Counted from the stretch's first letter, positions 38,316-48,000 are shown. The stretch is DNA of 64,000 bases from Enterococcus aquimarinus (GCF_001885765.1 NZ_JXKD01000005.1:66939-130938); one strand, 5' to 3'. The notes: generated from the sequence alone by a model not told the origin. A program made the numbers and translations.

Positions 38316-40226
38316 TTATTTTTGACCGTACATTGATTTAGGGGTACCATACCACCATTTACCAAGTGTTTTTTGTAACCAAGGGATTACCCAACGGTCT
38401 AAACCAACCGCACGACCAGAACCATTCATCAGTGCAAAGGCAACTGGAATGAACCAGATATTAACCCAGAAGAACATCCCTGATAAACAGAAGGTTACAA
38501 CTAAAGCAATCGTTGTTGCACTCATTAACCAAGTAAATAATCCAGCCATTAATGCTAGAGCAATACCGATTTCCACGAATACCATCATTTTTTGGAAGAA
38601 CATCGCAACTTCCATATTTGGCATCATAATTTTCATGATATTTGAGAACCACTCAGGGGCACTGTCTAAGACGGCCATTGGTGTTTCGCCATAAGCATAA
38701 CTTAAGCCAAATTTCGCAGCGGCTTCAACCGTTTCACCTGCACCACTTGCAGCACTTGTCGCATCGCTCGCAGCACTTGCAGCATCCACATAGTCCCAAG
38801 TCCAAGGGAAAACACTGTTACCAGTAAACCAAGAACCTTCACCAAACCAAGTACCTGGTTTCAGCCATGAACCTTCGCCGACAATTTTTTTAGCGGCTTC
38901 AATAAACCAAACTAAACCATAGAAGACACGTAGTGGTACGCTCCAAAGAACATTTCCGTAACGAGAAGAATGTCCACGAGTCACATTACGATCATCTTTA
39001 ATGTGGAAGAATTCATGCATCATGTATTGGAACATATAATAACCAGAACGAATATCAAAGAAGTATTTTAAGTTAACAATGTGCTTCATTACGATTGCTA
39101 AGAAGCCACTTAAGTGAATCTTGTTGAATAAGTTTGCTACGCCCCATTTAGCGCCGATAGAAACCATAAACCCTTGGTAATTTCCTTTGAATTTATGTTT
39201 TTCGCCACCTTTAATATCGGCGACGATATTGGCAGCTGCGGTGTGACCTGTTTGTTCAGCTGCTTGAACGATTTGAGGAGTTGGTGTATTCGGAAACTCT
39301 TCATAAAAGACTAAGTCACCGATGATGTAGATATTATTTTCCTCGTAACCTTTTGCTTCCATGTACTCATTGGCCACAAGACGATTGCCACGAGCTGCTT
39401 CTAGACCAAAATCAGCTGCATCGGTTGTTCCTTTAACGCCGGCTGTCCAAATTAAAGTGTGTGTTGGAACCATTGAACCATCTTTTAGTTTAATGTGGTC
39501 TGCTGCCACTTCAATAATTGGCGCATTTAACACGAGTTCCACGTTTTGTTCTTTCAAATAGCGTTCCGCTTTGGCAGCGTCATTACGACCTAACATGTTT
39601 AAGATGGTAGGCATTGCTTCCACTACTTTTAAGCTAAACTCGCTTGGATCTAATTTGTATTCTTTTGCAAGGCGTGCTTTCCAGTCAACGAGTTCACCGA
39701 TCATTTCGATTCCAGTAAATCCAGAACCACAAACAACAAATGTGAGCATCGCACGACGGACAGCAGCATCTGGCTCAATGGCAGCTTTTGCAACGGTTGT
39801 TAAGATATGTTCGCGAATACGAACAGAATCTTCAAATGACCATAGGGTAAAGCCGTGTTCTTTAACGCCAGGTGTACCAAAGTCATTTGGTTCGCCACCC
39901 ATTCCTAAAATCAGGTAGTCAAAGGCATAAGAACCGAGTTTCGTCGTAACGATTTTGTTTTCTTTATCAATCCCAGTTACAGTATCTGTGACTAATTGAA
40001 CATTTTTTTGACGAGCAAACAAACGTTGTAAGTCGTATTGAATCGCTTCAGGTTCAACGCGTCCACCAGCGACTTCGTGAAGTTCGGTCATCATCGTGTG
40101 ATAAGAGTGACGATCAATGAGTGTGATTTGAACATCGTTGTCTTTTTTTAATTTTTTTGCTAGGAATTTCGTAGCAGAAACACCAGAATACCCAGCACCG
40201 ACAACGACAATATTTTTTGTAGCCAT
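38316..40226 (-). CDS. ndh2: EET-type NADH dehydrogenase Ndh2 with C-terminal membrane domain
   Basis: 636 aa. The N-terminal 400 residues are a type II NADH dehydrogenase: FAD motif VVVGAGYSGVSATKFLAKKL, NAD motif VVCGSGFTGIEMIGEL near 165-180 and IYIIGDLVFYEEFPNTP near 300. A C-terminal extension of about 230 residues has several membrane helices (for example VEIGIALALMAGLFTWLM) and an Ala/Ser/Thr-rich linker. That extension distinguishes the EET Ndh2 from the ordinary enzyme and links it to the demethylmenaquinone pool. ATG 40226 follows AAGGAG; the in-frame ATG 40289 lies in the promoter. It is divergent from pplA. Confidence 0.93.
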   Translation of the reverse strand: MATKNIVVVGAGYSGVSATKFLAKKLKKDNDVQITLIDRHSYHTMMTELHEVAGGRVEPEAIQYDLQRLFARQKNVQLVTDTVTGIDKENKIVTTKLGSYAFDYLILGMGGEPNDFGTPGVKEHGFTLWSFEDSVRIREHILTTVAKAAIEPDAAVRRAMLTFVVCGSGFTGIEMIGELVDWKARLAKEYKLDPSEFSLKVVEAMPTILNMLGRNDAAKAERYLKEQNVELVLNAPIIEVAADHIKLKDGSMVPTHTLIWTAGVKGTTDAADFGLEAARGNRLVANEYMEAKGYEENNIYIIGDLVFYEEFPNTPTPQIVQAAEQTGHTAAANIVADIKGGEKHKFKGNYQGFMVSIGAKWGVANLFNKIHLSGFLAIVMKHIVNLKYFFDIRSGYYMFQYMMHEFFHIKDDRNVTRGHSSRYGNVLWSVPLRVFYGLVWFIEAAKKIVGEGSWLKPGTWFGEGSWFTGNSVFPWTWDYVDAASAASDATSAASGAGETVEAAAKFGLSYAYGETPMAVLDSAPEWFSNIMKIMMPNMEVAMFFQKMMVFVEIGIALALMAGLFTWLMSATTIALVVTFCLSGMFFWVNIWFIPVAFALMNGSGRAVGLDRWVIPWLQKTLGKWWYGTPKSMYGQK

Positions 40227-40280
40227 TGTAAATCTCTCCTTAATAGAAATAAAATAGTATATGAATGCACAATCTGTTTT

Positions 40281-40309
40281 ATTATACATGGGAAACGTTG
40301 ATTTGTCTA
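40281..40309 (-). promoter_or_regulatory. ndh2 promoter
   Basis: On the minus strand TAGACA (complement of 40304-40309) and TATAAT (complement of 40281-40286) are 17 bp apart, about 55 bp upstream of the start codon. Confidence 0.72.
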
Positions 40310-40325
40310 AGGAAAGTTTAACAAT

Positions 40326-40359
40326 TTCACAAAAAACCTGGAATATTTATTTTTGTGAA
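40326..40359. promoter_or_regulatory. Inverted TTCACAA/TTGTGAA pair between ndh2 and pplA
   Basis: TTCACAA at 40326-40332 and TTGTGAA at 40353-40359 are exact inverted copies 20 bp apart, upstream of the ndh2 -35 box. The half-site recurs at 40433-40450. It could bind a regulator, but the outward orientation does not fit Rex or a CRP/FNR site. Confidence 0.4.
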
Positions 40360-40394
40360 TGCTCCTTTATTTTAAATTTTCTTACTAGAAAGGA

Positions 40395-40422
40395 TTGACA
40401 TCTGTCAAAAATACGCTAAAAT
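40395..40422 (+). promoter_or_regulatory. pplA promoter, with an inverted repeat over the -35
   Basis: TTGACA at 40395-40400 and TAAAAT at 40417-40422 with a 16 bp spacer. The -35 is also the left half of the perfect inverted repeat TTGACA-TC-TGTCAA (40395-40408), a possible operator. Confidence 0.72.
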
Positions 40423-40432
40423 GTTAATTGAA

Positions 40433-40450
40433 TCACAAACTTATTTGTGA
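40433..40450. promoter_or_regulatory. 18 bp palindrome at the pplA transcription start
   Basis: TCACAAA-CTTA-TTTGTGA is a perfect inverted repeat about 10 bp downstream of the pplA -10 box, at roughly +5 to +22, where a bound repressor would block transcription. The regulator is unknown. Confidence 0.5.
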
Positions 40451-40484
40451 AAGAAAACAAGTTGAAAAAAAGGTGGATACTGAA

Positions 40485-41420
40485 ATGAAAGCAAAAAAAT
40501 TATTAGTAGGATTCGCAGCATTAACTTTTACAACATTAGTATTGAGTGCTTGCTCACCAGATAGCAATACAGCAGAATCATCGTCAAGTGCAGCAGCATC
40601 ATCTGAAGTAGTAGAATCATCAAGTACAGCAGCAGAAACAGAAGAAGAAGCGGCAGCACCTGCTGTGACATTACAAGACGGTACTTATACATTAGAAGAA
40701 ACAAACTATAGCAATGATTACCGTGTCGTTTTCTCAATTGTCGTAAAAGATGGCAAAATTGTAGAATCAAAATATGACAATATCAATGAAGCGGGCGAAT
40801 CAAAAGTTGAAAACGCAGAATACAATGCGATGATGTTAGAAAAAGCGGGTATTTCACCAGAAGAATTTATTCCAGCATTTAACGAAGCATTAGTAAAAGC
40901 ACAATCAGCAACAGGTGTTGAAGTGGTTTCAGGTGCGACTCACTCATTCCATTCATTCCAAAACTACGCACAACAATTAATTCAAGCTGCACAAGCCGGC
41001 AACACAGAAGTCATTAAAGTAAATAACGGCAGCGAATTACAAGATGGTACGTATACATTAGAAGAAAAGAACTATAGCAATGGTTACCGTGTCGTCTTCT
41101 CAATCGTTGTGAAAGATGGCAAAGTAGCAGAATCTAACTATGATAACATCAACGAAGCAGGCGAATCAAAAGTTGACGACGCCGACTACAATGCAATGAT
41201 GTTAGAAAAAGCAGGAATTGCACCGGAAACATTCATTCCAGAATTAAACAAACGTTTAGTTGAGAAAATGGCGACTGAAGAAGGCGTGCCATCAGACATC
41301 GATGTCGTAACAGGCGCAACTTCTAGCTTTAATACTTTCGTTATCTATGCAGAACAATTAATCAATGCTGCACAAAATGGCAACACTGAAACAATTACAG
41401 TTGACAACCCAACACAATAA
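40485..41420 (+). CDS. pplA: Flavinylated extracellular electron transfer lipoprotein PplA
   Basis: 311 aa. A lipoprotein signal ends in VLSAC, lipidating Cys23; a Ser/Ala/Glu-rich linker follows. Two FMN-binding domains (starting near residues 63 and 185) share a 122-residue period and are alike even at DNA level. Each ends in a flavinylation motif: EVVSGATHS with Thr152 and DVVTGATSS with Thr279. The first has Glu where Asp is usual, the second fits. FmnB would attach FMN to these threonines so that PplA relays electrons from the membrane quinone to outside acceptors. The start at ATG 40485 follows AAGGTGG; the upstream in-frame ATG at 40428 falls on the promoter. Confidence 0.93.
   Translation: MKAKKLLVGFAALTFTTLVLSACSPDSNTAESSSSAAASSEVVESSSTAAETEEEAAAPAVTLQDGTYTLEETNYSNDYRVVFSIVVKDGKIVESKYDNINEAGESKVENAEYNAMMLEKAGISPEEFIPAFNEALVKAQSATGVEVVSGATHSFHSFQNYAQQLIQAAQAGNTEVIKVNNGSELQDGTYTLEEKNYSNGYRVVFSIVVKDGKVAESNYDNINEAGESKVDDADYNAMMLEKAGIAPETFIPELNKRLVEKMATEEGVPSDIDVVTGATSSFNTFVIYAEQLINAAQNGNTETITVDNPTQ
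40671..41241 (+). repeat. Internal direct duplication within pplA
   Basis: Unit 1 (about 40671-40875) and unit 2 (about 41037-41241) encode the two FMN-binding domains, spaced 366 bp apart. Stretches such as GATGATGTTAGAAAAAGC are identical, so the duplication is recent or kept alike by gene conversion. Confidence 0.8.
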
Positions 41421-41437
41421 GACGTTGATTACAAAGT

Positions 41438-41482
41438 AAAAAAGCAAGAGGAAGGCTAGATTTAGCCCTCTTGCTTTTTTTT
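41438..41482 (+). terminator. Terminator after pplA
   Basis: AAAAAGCAAGAGG pairs with CCTCTTGCTTTTT with an inner GGCTA/TAGCC stem, followed by a T-run. Confidence 0.85.
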
Positions 41483-41496
41483 GATGAAAGAACTGC

Positions 41497-41525
41497 TTTT
41501 CAATTGCGAAAAAAGAAGTTATGAT
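41497..41525 (+). promoter_or_regulatory. Promoter for fmnB-dmkA
   Basis: TTTTCA at 41497-41502 and TATGAT at 41520-41525 with a 17 bp spacer, just after the pplA terminator. Confidence 0.6.
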
Positions 41526-41561
41526 AAACAAAATAGAATTAGAAAGCGAGAAGGTGTGTGT

Positions 41562-42650
41562 ATGAACAAAAAAGTAGTCGGAATTCTTACCCTTCTTTTC
41601 ATGATTCCCTTGATGGTTGCATGTGGGAGTCAACAGGAAAGTCAAACAAGTGAAACGTCCACGACCGCCCCAGGGTTGCGAAAAGAACCCTATGTCCAAG
41701 AACAATTTTTACTAGGAACCTATACTCGAATTCGGGTATACGACGAAGGCAAAGAAGCAGCGATGACGCCAGCTTTTGAACGAATGAAAGAGTTAGGTGA
41801 TAAAATCACGATTAATGAACCGGATTCGGAGATTGATGAAATCAATGAAAATGCAGGCATTCAACCGGTGAAAGTGTCTCCTGAAATTTATCAACTGGTG
41901 AAACGAGCGAAGGAATACAGTGTGGAATCAGAAGGAGCCTTTAATCTAGTGATTGGTGGGATTACGCAACTCTGGCGCATTGGCTTTGACGATGCGAGAA
42001 AACCGAGTGATGAAGAGATTCAGCAAGCGCTGACGACATTAGACTATCAGAAAGTCCAACTGGATGATGAAAACGAGACCGTTTATCTTGAAGAAAAAGG
42101 GATGATTATCGATCTCGGAGCCATTGCGAAAGGATACATTGCAGATGAAGTCGCGACGATTTTACGTAATGAGGGGGTCACATCTGCGATTATTGATCTC
42201 GGAGGGAATATTTTAGTTCTAGGACACAGCAACCGTGGCGTGGATCAACCTTGGAAAATTGGGATACAAGATCCTAACGATGCGCGCGGCAGCATCATTG
42301 GAATGATTGAAGAAACGGATAAAACTGTGGTGACTTCAGGCGTATATGAACGTTATTTGGAACTTGATGGTGTTAAATATCATCATATTTTTGATACTCA
42401 AACGGGTTATCCGATTGAAAATGATGTTGCGAGTGTGTCGATTATCACCGATCATTCGATTGATGGCGATGCCTTAACAACGCTAGTGTTTGCCAAAGGA
42501 ATTGAAGAAGGCTTAGCATTTGTTGAGGAAAACACTCCAGAAGGAACCGATGCGATCTTTATTAGTCGCGACGGAGAAGTCTATGTGACTTCCGGCATCA
42601 AAGATACGTTTGAGTTGAGCGCCGAATCGGATTATCGGATGGCAGAATAA
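41562..42650 (+). CDS. fmnB: FAD:protein FMN transferase (ApbE family), EET flavinylation enzyme FmnB
   Basis: 362 aa lipoprotein (signal ending in MVACGS, Cys near residue 18). The ApbE fold is shown by FLLGTYTRIRVYDEG near the N-terminus, the flavin-binding IDLGAIAKGYIADEV near 183-197, and the late metal-binding segment DHSIDGDALTTLVFAKG near 305. It cleaves FAD and attaches FMN to a Thr of exported proteins, here most likely PplA, encoded directly upstream. ATG 41562 follows GAAGGTG; an in-frame ATG at 41481 is inside the terminator. Confidence 0.93.
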   Translation: MNKKVVGILTLLFMIPLMVACGSQQESQTSETSTTAPGLRKEPYVQEQFLLGTYTRIRVYDEGKEAAMTPAFERMKELGDKITINEPDSEIDEINENAGIQPVKVSPEIYQLVKRAKEYSVESEGAFNLVIGGITQLWRIGFDDARKPSDEEIQQALTTLDYQKVQLDDENETVYLEEKGMIIDLGAIAKGYIADEVATILRNEGVTSAIIDLGGNILVLGHSNRGVDQPWKIGIQDPNDARGSIIGMIEETDKTVVTSGVYERYLELDGVKYHHIFDTQTGYPIENDVASVSIITDHSIDGDALTTLVFAKGIEEGLAFVEENTPEGTDAIFISRDGEVYVTSGIKDTFELSAESDYRMAE

Positions 42651-42670
42651 AAACGAGTTGGAGCGGACAC

Positions 42671-43621
42671 ATGAATGTAAAAGTTTTTTTAGAATTAGTT
42701 GAAATCAAAACAAAAATTGCCAGTATCTTTCCATTTTTTATTGGCGTAGCCTTTTCGTTGACGTACTTTAAGGAATGGAACGTAGTCAATACACTCTTAT
42801 TCTTTGCCGGTATGTTGATTTTTGATATGACGACGACGGCGATTAATAACTTGATGGATTACAAAAAAGCGAAATCAGAAACGTATAAACGTGAAAAAAA
42901 TGTGATTGGTCGCGAAGGCTTATCCGAAAAAAAAGTCGGACAACTCATCTTAGGGATGCTCTTTTTAACGTTAGTGATTGGTCTGATCTTAAGCTATCAA
43001 ACAGGTTGGTTACTTCTCATAATGGGTGGATTGGTTTGTTTCATTGGGATTTTTTATACCTTTGGCCCGATTCCCTTATCGCGGATGCCTTTAGGAGAGA
43101 TTTTTAGTGGTATTACAATGGGTTTAGGTATTTTTGCGATTACGGTCTATATTAATACGCCATTACAAAGAGTCTTTTATTTAACAATCGATTTTCAAGC
43201 AGGTCTCTTTGCCTTAACAGGTAATTTGTGGGGAACGCTCGCGATGATTTTAGCGTCGTTACCCTTAGTCTTTACGATTGCAGATTTAATGCTCGCGAAT
43301 AATTTAAGGGATTTAGAAGATGACATTAAAAATCATCGCTATACATTAGTTTATTATATTGGTCGTGAGTGGGGTATCGTGTTATTCCAAGCGTTAATGT
43401 ACGCTTCTTACGCAGCTTTGTTACTCGGGTTACTACTAGGGGTTTTCCAGTGGCCGATTCTCTTTGTTTTTGCGACACTGCCTAAAATTTATCAAAATTT
43501 GAAAGAGCATCGCGCGAGTTTACCTCACCCGCGAAGTTTTGGTTATGGGATTAAAAATTTGATTTTGTTTAATAGTGCCTACTTAGCGAGTCTGCTATTA
43601 ACGTTATTGATTGGGAAATAA
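42671..43621 (+). CDS. dmkA: UbiA-family prenyltransferase DmkA (DHNA polyprenyltransferase, MenA-like)
   Basis: 316 aa with eight to nine membrane helices. The first prenyl-diphosphate motif reads NNLMDYKKAK near residue 57-66, and the second NNLRDLEDDIKNH near 214-226. It would join 1,4-dihydroxy-2-naphthoate to the DmkB-made chain to give demethylmenaquinone for EET. The GTG-free start ATG 42671 follows GGAG, 20 nt after the fmnB stop, so the two genes are co-transcribed. Confidence 0.9.
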   Translation: MNVKVFLELVEIKTKIASIFPFFIGVAFSLTYFKEWNVVNTLLFFAGMLIFDMTTTAINNLMDYKKAKSETYKREKNVIGREGLSEKKVGQLILGMLFLTLVIGLILSYQTGWLLLIMGGLVCFIGIFYTFGPIPLSRMPLGEIFSGITMGLGIFAITVYINTPLQRVFYLTIDFQAGLFALTGNLWGTLAMILASLPLVFTIADLMLANNLRDLEDDIKNHRYTLVYYIGREWGIVLFQALMYASYAALLLGLLLGVFQWPILFVFATLPKIYQNLKEHRASLPHPRSFGYGIKNLILFNSAYLASLLLTLLIGK

Positions 43622-43650
43622 ACCACGCGAAAAAACGGTATTTTTTGTAT

Positions 43651-43693
43651 CAAAAAGCGGTACTTCATTTTTTGGATGAAGTACCGCTTTTTC
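43651..43693. terminator. Bidirectional terminator between dmkA and birA
   Basis: AAAAAGCGGTACTTCAT pairs with ATGAAGTACCGCTTTTT around a 7 nt loop. Confidence 0.92.
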
Positions 43694-43704
43694 GTTATAC
43701 TGGC

Positions 43705-44679
43705 TTACTGATGCGCTTCTATATGACTTAAACTAATTTCTCCCGAAGATAAAATCTTTTGTCCATGAGTGGTATCGACGATTAATTCGCCTTTGTCTGA
43801 GATACCGACTGCTCGACCAACGTATTCACGCCCTTGCTGGGTAAAGGTTACTTGGCGACCGAGAACGAAAGATTTTTGGCGGTAATAATCTAAATAAGAA
43901 GTGTCGGGTAATCCATCAATAAGCTCAAAAAAATGAGTCCAAATTTTACGAATGATTTCATTACGGGTTACTTTTGGCGCTTCATCCGAAAAGAGCGAGG
44001 TGGCTTTTGCTTGTAATTCATCCGGAAAATCAGCGGAAGGAATCGCATAGTTCAAACCGATTCCAATCGCGACATAAGAAATTTGTCCGGTTTCAAAGTC
44101 GCTCATAGCTTCAGATAAAATGCCACCGACTTTTTTCTCCCCTAGGAATAAATCGTTGACCCATTTAATGCTTGAATGTTTGCCCGTTAACTCATCAATC
44201 GCTGAAGCAACGGCAACTGCAGCTAATAACGTATATTGCGGTAATTCCTCAAATGTTTGATTGGGGCGCAATAGTAACGTCATATAAATTTGTCCTTTTG
44301 GCGCGAAGAAATCCCGACCGAATCGACCGCGTCCTTGGGTTTGGATTTCCGAAACAAATAATGCAGGGGTCGCAATCGGCGCAGGATTCATCGTCGCAAG
44401 TTTTGCAACATTCATCGTGGAATCGACGGAAGCATGAATATAAATATTTTCTTCTTTTAAATAGTGAAACGCGATTTCTTCTGGTTCTAAGACATTGGAT
44501 GAAAGATAGCGGTACCCATTGGCTAAATGTTCAATTTGATACCCTAAGCGATCGAGCTCGCGAATGGCTTTCCAAATCGCTGTCCGCGAAACGCCTAATT
44601 CTTTCGCTAATGTTTCGCCAGATAAAATAGCGGTCGACTGTTTTAGTAAATGGAGTACTTTTTCTTTTGTATGTTTCAA
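43705..44679 (-). CDS. birA: Bifunctional biotin-[acetyl-CoA-carboxylase] ligase / repressor BirA
   Basis: 324 aa. The N-terminal winged helix (ELGVSRTAIWKAIREL near 25-40) indicates DNA binding; the catalytic domain has QTQGRGRFGRDFFAPKG near 117-133 and SIKWVNDLFLGEKKVGGIL near 170. It biotinylates carboxylases and probably represses biotin genes. Upstream in-frame codons are open to 44751, but TTG 44679 follows AAAGGA at 8 nt and matches the normal N-terminus. Confidence 0.93.
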   Translation of the reverse strand: MKHTKEKVLHLLKQSTAILSGETLAKELGVSRTAIWKAIRELDRLGYQIEHLANGYRYLSSNVLEPEEIAFHYLKEENIYIHASVDSTMNVAKLATMNPAPIATPALFVSEIQTQGRGRFGRDFFAPKGQIYMTLLLRPNQTFEELPQYTLLAAVAVASAIDELTGKHSSIKWVNDLFLGEKKVGGILSEAMSDFETGQISYVAIGIGLNYAIPSADFPDELQAKATSLFSDEAPKVTRNEIIRKIWTHFFELIDGLPDTSYLDYYRQKSFVLGRQVTFTQQGREYVGRAVGISDKGELIVDTTHGQKILSSGEISLSHIEAHQ

Positions 44680-44772
44680 AGAAATCGTCCTTTCTATATC
44701 GAGATCGGTAATCGTCACCTTCAGTATAGAAGATTTATCCAAGGGAAACAAGGAAAATAATACAAAAAAGAG

Positions 44773-44801
44773 TTGACGGTTGTATTTCTTTTGTGTATAA
44801 T
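44773..44801 (+). promoter_or_regulatory. rpoBC promoter
   Basis: TTGACG at 44773-44778 and TATAAT at 44796-44801 with a 17 bp spacer. It gives a leader of about 220 nt before rpoB. Confidence 0.8.
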
Positions 44802-44831
44802 AAGGAGTTGCAAAAACTATCTAAAAAAACG

Positions 44832-44985
44832 AGCAGAAACGAAATATTGTCCGTTTCGGCAAGGAAATAAGGAACAAAAGTAGTCTCTTCAGCTGAAGGT
44901 TTGCTATTTTTGGTTTTTTTTTGCTTAAAAGCCGCTAAAAATGTTCGTTGTTACATTTATTTAATATATGTAACGAAAATGTAAT
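44832..44985 (+). ncRNA. Structured rpoB leader (Lacto-rpoB-like candidate)
   Basis: Between promoter and gene lie GAAACG/CGTTTC around 44835-44857, AGTAG and CTTCAGCTGAAG-based stems near 44880-44912, and GTTACAT/ATGTAAC near 44950-44976. A structured RNA called Lacto-rpoB is known in this position in Lactobacillales. I identify it by position and structure, not by a computed match. Confidence 0.5.
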
Positions 44986-45030
44986 AAATCGGATAGAAAT
45001 TTTGAAAGATTTTTTAGAGGGGTGAAGAGC

Positions 45031-48000
45031 TTGGCTGGACACGTAGTAAAGTACGGAAAGCACCGCGAACGTAGAAGTTTCGCAAGAATCAGTGAAGTAT
45101 TGGAATTACCAAACTTAATTGAGATTCAAACAGACTCTTATCAATGGTTTTTAGATGAAGGGTTAAGAGAAATGTTTGAAGACATTTTACCAATTGATGA
45201 TTTTAATGGCAATTTATCGTTAGAATTTGTAGATTATGAGTTAAAGACACCCAAGTATACAGTAGAAGAAGCCCGTGCACATGATGCCAACTATTCCGCA
45301 CCGTTACATGTTGTGTTACGTTTGATGAACCGTGAAACTGGCGAATTAAAATCCCAAGAAGTCTTCTTTGGTGATTTTCCATTAATGACGGAACAAGGAA
45401 CATTCATTATTAACGGAGCAGAACGTGTTATTGTTTCTCAGTTAGTCCGTTCGCCTGGGGTTTATTTCCATGGGAAAACAGATAAAAATGGAAAAGAAGG
45501 CTTTGCTTCAACAGTGATTCCTAACCGTGGCGCATGGTTAGAAATGGAAGTTGACGCGAAAGATATTTCTTATGTTCGAATTGACCGTACACGTAAAATT
45601 CCATTGACTGTTCTAGTTCGTGCTTTAGGATTTGGCTCGGATGATGAGATTTTTGAAATCTTTGGTGACAGCGAATCATTACGTAATACAATCGAAAAAG
45701 ATTTACATAAAAATGCCAGCGACTCACGGACTGAAGAAGGGCTAAAAGATGTTTATGAACGTCTTCGTCCTGGTGAGCCTAAAACAGCCGATAGTTCACG
45801 TAACTTATTAACGGCTCGTTTCTTTGATCCACGTCGTTATGATTTAGCGGCAGTTGGTCGTTACAAAGTCAATAAAAAATTAGATTTGAAAACACGTTTA
45901 TTGAATTTAACATTAGCTGAAACATTAGTTGATCCTGAAACCGGCGAAATTTTAGCGGAAAAAGGAACGGTCTTGTCTCATCAAGTGATGGATACGTTGG
46001 CACCAGCCATTGATAATGGTCTTAACTCTGTGACGTATTATCCAAGTGAAGATGCCGTTGTAACCGATCCGATGACGGTTCAAGTGATTAAAGTCTTTTC
46101 ACCAAGAGATCCTGAACGTGAAGTGACGGTAATTGGAAATGCTTATCCAACTGATGACGTTCGCACAGTTCGTCCAGCGGATATCATTGCATCAATGAGC
46201 TATTTCTTCAACTTAATGGAAGGAATCGGCAATGTTGATGATATCGACCATTTAGGAAACCGCCGAATTCGTTCAGTCGGTGAATTATTACAAAATCAAT
46301 TCCGTATTGGTTTGTCGCGTATGGAACGTGTGGTTCGTGAAAGAATGTCTATTCAAGATACCGAAACGTTAACACCGCAACAATTAATTAATATTCGTCC
46401 CGTTGTGGCAAGTATTAAAGAATTCTTCGGTTCTTCTCAATTATCTCAGTTCATGGACCAAACAAACCCGTTAGGTGAGTTGACGCACAAACGTCGTCTA
46501 TCTGCCTTAGGACCTGGTGGATTAACACGAGATCGTGCGGGATATGAAGTTCGAGACGTTCACTATTCCCACTATGGTCGGATGTGTCCAATCGAAACAC
46601 CTGAGGGACCAAATATTGGATTAATCAATAGCTTGGCTTCTTATGCGAAAGTGAACCGTTACGGTTTTATTGAAACACCTTATCGTCGAGTTGATCGTGC
46701 GACTGGTCGCGTGACAACCACGATTGATTACTTAACAGCAGATACAGAGGATCATTATGTCGTTGCCCAAGCGAACAGCTTGTTAAACGAAGATGGAACC
46801 TTTGCTGAAGATGTTGTAATGGCTCGTTTAACGAGTGAAAACTTAGAAGTTTCGATTGATAAAGTCGATTACATGGACGTTTCTCCTAAGCAAGTAGTTG
46901 CGGTGGCGACGGCATGTATTCCGTTCTTAGAAAACGATGACTCCAACCGTGCCTTAATGGGTGCCAACATGCAACGTCAAGCAGTGCCATTAATCAATCC
47001 AAAAGCACCATGGATTGGAACAGGAATGGAATATAAATCTGCACATGACTCGGGAGCCGCGTTAATTTGTAAAGCGGATGGCATTGTGGAGTATGTCGAT
47101 GCTGCCGAAATTCGCGTTCGTCGTGATAATGGAACATTAGATCATTACTCGATTACGAAATTCCGTCGTTCGAACTCTGGAACAAGTTATAACCAACGTC
47201 CATTAGTTTCGTTAGGAGAAGTTGTTGAAAAAGGCGATATCTTAGCTGACGGACCATCAATGGAAGCCGGTGAAATGGCATTAGGCCAAAACACGCTTGT
47301 GGCATTCATGACATGGGAAGGATACAACTACGAAGATGCGATTATTATGAGTCGTCGTCTCGTAAAAGATGATGTTTATACTTCCGTTCATATTGAAGAA
47401 TATGAATCAGAAGCACGTGATACGAAATTAGGCCCAGAAGAAATTACAAGAGAGATTCCAAACGTCGGAGAAGACGCATTGAAAAATCTTGATGAAATGG
47501 GTATTATCCGAATTGGTGCAGAAGTTAAAGATGGCGATTTATTAGTAGGGAAAGTTACACCTAAAGGGGTAACAGAATTATCTGCTGAGGAACGTTTATT
47601 ACATGCTATTTTTGGTGAAAAAGCCCGTGAAGTTCGTGATACTTCTCTTCGTGTTCCACATGGCGGCGGCGGTATTGTTCATGACGTGAAAATCTTTACG
47701 CGTGAAGCCGGCGATGAATTAAAACCAGGCGTTAATATGCTCGTTCGCGTTTATATCGTTCAAAAACGTAAAATCAAAGAAGGAGACAAGATGGCGGGAC
47801 GTCACGGAAATAAAGGGGTTGTTTCTCGCATTATGCCAGAAGAAGACATGCCTTATTTACCAGACGGCACTCCTGTTGATATCATGTTAAACCCATTAGG
47901 GGTACCTTCTCGGATGAACATCGGACAAGTATTAGAATTACACCTTGGAATGGCAGCACGTTCATTAGGCATTCACATTGCAACGCCTGTTTTTGATGGG

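Noticed and set aside
40326-40450. Rex or FNR binding sites
   Set aside because: The half-sites are everted (TCACAAA-N-TTTGTGA); Rex and FNR sites have TTGTGA before TCACAA.
46420-46620. Rifampicin resistance substitution in RpoB
   Set aside because: The rifampicin region reads as the ordinary susceptible sequence at the usual positions.
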